Shown: piece after piece, positions 62,546-64,000 of the stretch
Numbering within the stretch: position 1 is the first letter of the stretch
Layout: the number at the start of each line of letters is the position of its first letter
Source: Granulicella sp. L60
GTDB lineage: Bacteria > Acidobacteriota > Terriglobia > Terriglobales > Acidobacteriaceae
Direction: 5' to 3'
Assembly: GCF_009765825.1 (NCBI RefSeq)
Contig: NZ_LMUR01000018.1
Span: 496,135-560,134, forward strand
DNA length: 64,000 nucleotides
Made by a program: the position numbers and the translations under genes
Notes under the pieces: model-generated
The model's input: the letters and a program-made list of their open reading frames with translations, nothing else
The model's database searches: none
What the model was told of the DNA's origin: nothing

Positions 62546-63703
62546 ATGTTTGGATTGACCGAGGAGCAGAGGCAGTTGCAGAGTGCCGTACGGGCGTTTG
62601 CGCAGGGTGAGATCGCTCCGCATGTGAGCGAGTGGGACGAGAAGAGCGAGTTTCCGCATGAGGTGGTGAAGAAGCTGGGTGAGATGGGGCTGCTGGGGGT
62701 GATCTTCCCCGAGGAGCTGGGCGGCGCGGGCATGGGGTATGTGGAGTATGTGCTGGCGATCGAGGAGCTGTCGCGGGTGGATGGCAGCGTGGGGATCATT
62801 GTGGCGGCGCATAACTCGCTGTGTACGAACCACATTATGCTGGGCGGTAACGATGCGCAGAGGAAGCGGTGGATTCCGAAGCTGGCGAGCGGCGAGTGGC
62901 TGGGCGCGTGGGGTTTGACGGAGCCGGGTTCGGGTTCGGATGCGGGTGGTGCGCGGACGACGGCGGTGAAGCAGGGTGACAAGTGGGTGTTGAACGGGAG
63001 CAAGACGTTCATCACCAACGGAAGCTATGCGAGCTGCGCGGTTGTGCTGGCGGTGACGGATAAGGAGAAGGGGACGCGTGGCGGGATCTCGGCGTTTGTG
63101 GTGGAGCGCGGGACGAAGGGTTTTCGTTCGGGTCGGAAGGAGAACAAGCTGGGGCTGCGGGCGAGCGATACGGCTGAGCTGATCTTCGAGGACTGCGAGG
63201 TTCCTGAGGAGAACCTGGTGGGGAAGGAGGGCGATGGGTTCAAGGACGCGATGCGTGTGCTGGATGGCGGCAGGATCTCGATTGCCGCGCTGAGCCTGGG
63301 GATGGCGCGTGGGGCGCTGGATGCGGCGATGAAGTATGCGCAGGAGCGGAGGCAGTTTGGGAAGGCGATCAGCGAGTTCCAGGCGATCCAGTTCAAGCTG
63401 GCGGATATGGCGACGGAGCTGGATGCGGCGTGGCTGCTGACGATGCGGGCGGCGCAGATGAAGGATGCGGGGCAGAAGGTGACGCTGGAGTCTGCGATGG
63501 CGAAGCTGTATGCGAGCGAGGCGGCTTGCAGGATCTGCGATGAGGGCGTGCAGATTCATGGGGGCTATGGATTTATCAAAGACTATCCGGCGGAGAAGTT
63601 CTACCGGGATGTTCGGCTGTGCCCGATCGGTGAGGGGACGAGCGAGATCCAACGGATGGTGATTGCGCGGGAGCTGCTAGGGCGTAGCCCTTCGCGGGGA
63701 TGA
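62546..63703 (+). CDS. Acyl-CoA dehydrogenase
   Basis: A FAD-dependent acyl-CoA dehydrogenase of 385 residues, for fatty-acid or branched-chain acyl-CoA oxidation. [20 protein letters not shown] is the normal start; [20 protein letters not shown] binds flavin, and [24 protein letters not shown] [20 protein letters not shown] with [20 protein letters not shown] follow. [20 protein letters not shown] and [20 protein letters not shown] contain the catalytic Glu. Chain length cannot be set; resemblance is to short-chain/butyryl-CoA types. No ETF gene is adjacent. Confidence 0.94.
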   Translation: MFGLTEEQRQLQSAVRAFAQGEIAPHVSEWDEKSEFPHEVVKKLGEMGLLGVIFPEELGGAGMGYVEYVLAIEELSRVDGSVGIIVAAHNSLCTNHIMLGGNDAQRKRWIPKLASGEWLGAWGLTEPGSGSDAGGARTTAVKQGDKWVLNGSKTFITNGSYASCAVVLAVTDKEKGTRGGISAFVVERGTKGFRSGRKENKLGLRASDTAELIFEDCEVPEENLVGKEGDGFKDAMRVLDGGRISIAALSLGMARGALDAAMKYAQERRQFGKAISEFQAIQFKLADMATELDAAWLLTMRAAQMKDAGQKVTLESAMAKLYASEAACRICDEGVQIHGGYGFIKDYPAEKFYRDVRLCPIGEGTSEIQRMVIARELLGRSPSRG

Positions 63704-63732
63704 TGGGTACCCCACCCCCTGGGGGGTACCCC
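63704..63732. repeat. GGGGTACC inverted repeat
   Basis: GGGTACCCC (63706-63714) and GGGGGGTACCCC (63722-63733) flank ACCCCCT; a related GGGGGGTACCCC occurs at 3506-3517 upstream of phhA. Possibly a small REP-like element. Confidence 0.45.
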
Positions 63733-63831
63733 TTGCTAAGTTGTTTATTTGCATGTATTTGCGAATTTGATTCCTTGTAAAATATTCATTCGAGATGGGT
63801 TACGGGTAAAAATTTGTTTCTAAAGGAGATA

Positions 63832-63865
63832 AGGCCCGGCTTGTGCGCCGGGCCTCTCTTTTTGT
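63832..63865 (+). terminator. Intrinsic terminator downstream of the acyl-CoA dehydrogenase gene
   Basis: AGGCCCGGC (63832-63840) pairs with GCCGGGCCT (63847-63855) around TTGTGC, followed by CTCTTTTTG. An AAAGGAGAT at 63822-63830 lies directly before the stem but no frame follows it. Confidence 0.88.
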
Positions 63866-63950
63866 TCTCTAGTTCTATTCTAACGGGTGGAGTGTAACTA
63901 GTACGCAACGCGAATCTCCGCGACTGGCGCGGGTTTTCGTTGCTTGGGGG

Positions 63951-64000
63951 CTTGACAGACAAATGCTCGGCCTGCCGGCCGGGCCCACTGCTCGTGGGGA
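63951..64000 (+). repeat. Window end: TTGACA and partial copy C of the structured repeat
   Basis: TTGACA (63953-63958) could be a promoter -35 for a gene beyond the window. GGCCGGGCCCACTGCTCGTG then GGGA (to 64000) is a hairpin CCCAC-TGCTC-GTGGG matching copy B in loop and outer bases, with different but complementary stem bases. It is cut by the window edge. No gene is seen in 63733-64000. Confidence 0.5.

Overview
The window looks like chromosomal DNA of a GC-rich soil Acidobacteriota, most likely class Terriglobia (Granulicella, Edaphobacter or Terriglobus relatives). Pointers are a tandem pair of Acidobacteria-type VWFA proteins, a PEP-CTERM protein with a sigma-54 promoter, many secreted glycosidases, a DUF1080 protein, and dispersed repeats of the GTCATTCTGAGCGCAGCGAAGAA type. 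The assignment rests on family recognition, not on a database search.

Layout. 1-6.1 kb: partial aldo/keto reductase, ATP-grasp-like protein, PilZ protein with an atypical response regulator, phenylalanine 4-hydroxylase, a Gly/Tyr-rich secreted protein and a PEP-CTERM protein. 6.1-9.6 kb: siroheme synthesis plus nitrite/sulfite reductase, preceded by a Cys-rich leader peptide and a terminator hairpin. 9.6-12.7 kb: GH92 mannosidase and PhoU. 12.8-18.0 kb: a 1365-residue fusion of Na+/solute symporter, serine hydrolase and NamZ-type exo-muramidase, divergent from an amino-sugar kinase. 18-30 kb: degenerate receiver/ATPase, Hsp70-like protein, GH20 hexosaminidase, outer-membrane porin, DUF1080 protein, glucuronate isomerase and two L,D-transpeptidases. 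30.4-44.5 kb: a uronate/aldonate island with a LarA-family nickel enzyme, uxaE, gntK, an SDR, larB, larC, larE, kduD, kduI, kdgK, eda and an IclR regulator. 44.6-51.5 kb: peroxiredoxin-like protein, dienelactone hydrolase, GNAT, GH29 fucosidase, DUF853 ATPase, Fur-family regulator and small proteins. 51.8-54.0 kb: a likely zinc-limitation operon (COG0523 GTPase, L28, L33, unknown protein). 54-64 kb: ffh, two overlapping Xer recombinases, two VWFA proteins, two trans-sulfuration enzymes and an acyl-CoA dehydrogenase.

How genes may work together. The most interesting inference is in the uronate island. UxaC, UxaE and the SDR could turn galacturonate into mannonate. The LarA homologue could epimerise mannonate to gluconate (a known activity within the LarA superfamily), and GntK would phosphorylate it. 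This would replace mannonate dehydratase, which is not in the window. A second system joins cell-wall hydrolysis (NamZ), sugar import and phosphorylation in one divergent gene pair. A third is a cysteine-sensing attenuator in front of nirA-sirC-cobA.

At large scale the + strand is C-rich from 1 to about 31 kb whichever strand the genes use, near balanced across the uronate island, and strongly G-rich from about 43.6 kb to the end. No rRNA, tRNA, CRISPR array, prophage or insertion sequence was recognised. Start codons were chosen from ribosome-binding sites and signal peptides, so many are shorter than the longest open frame.
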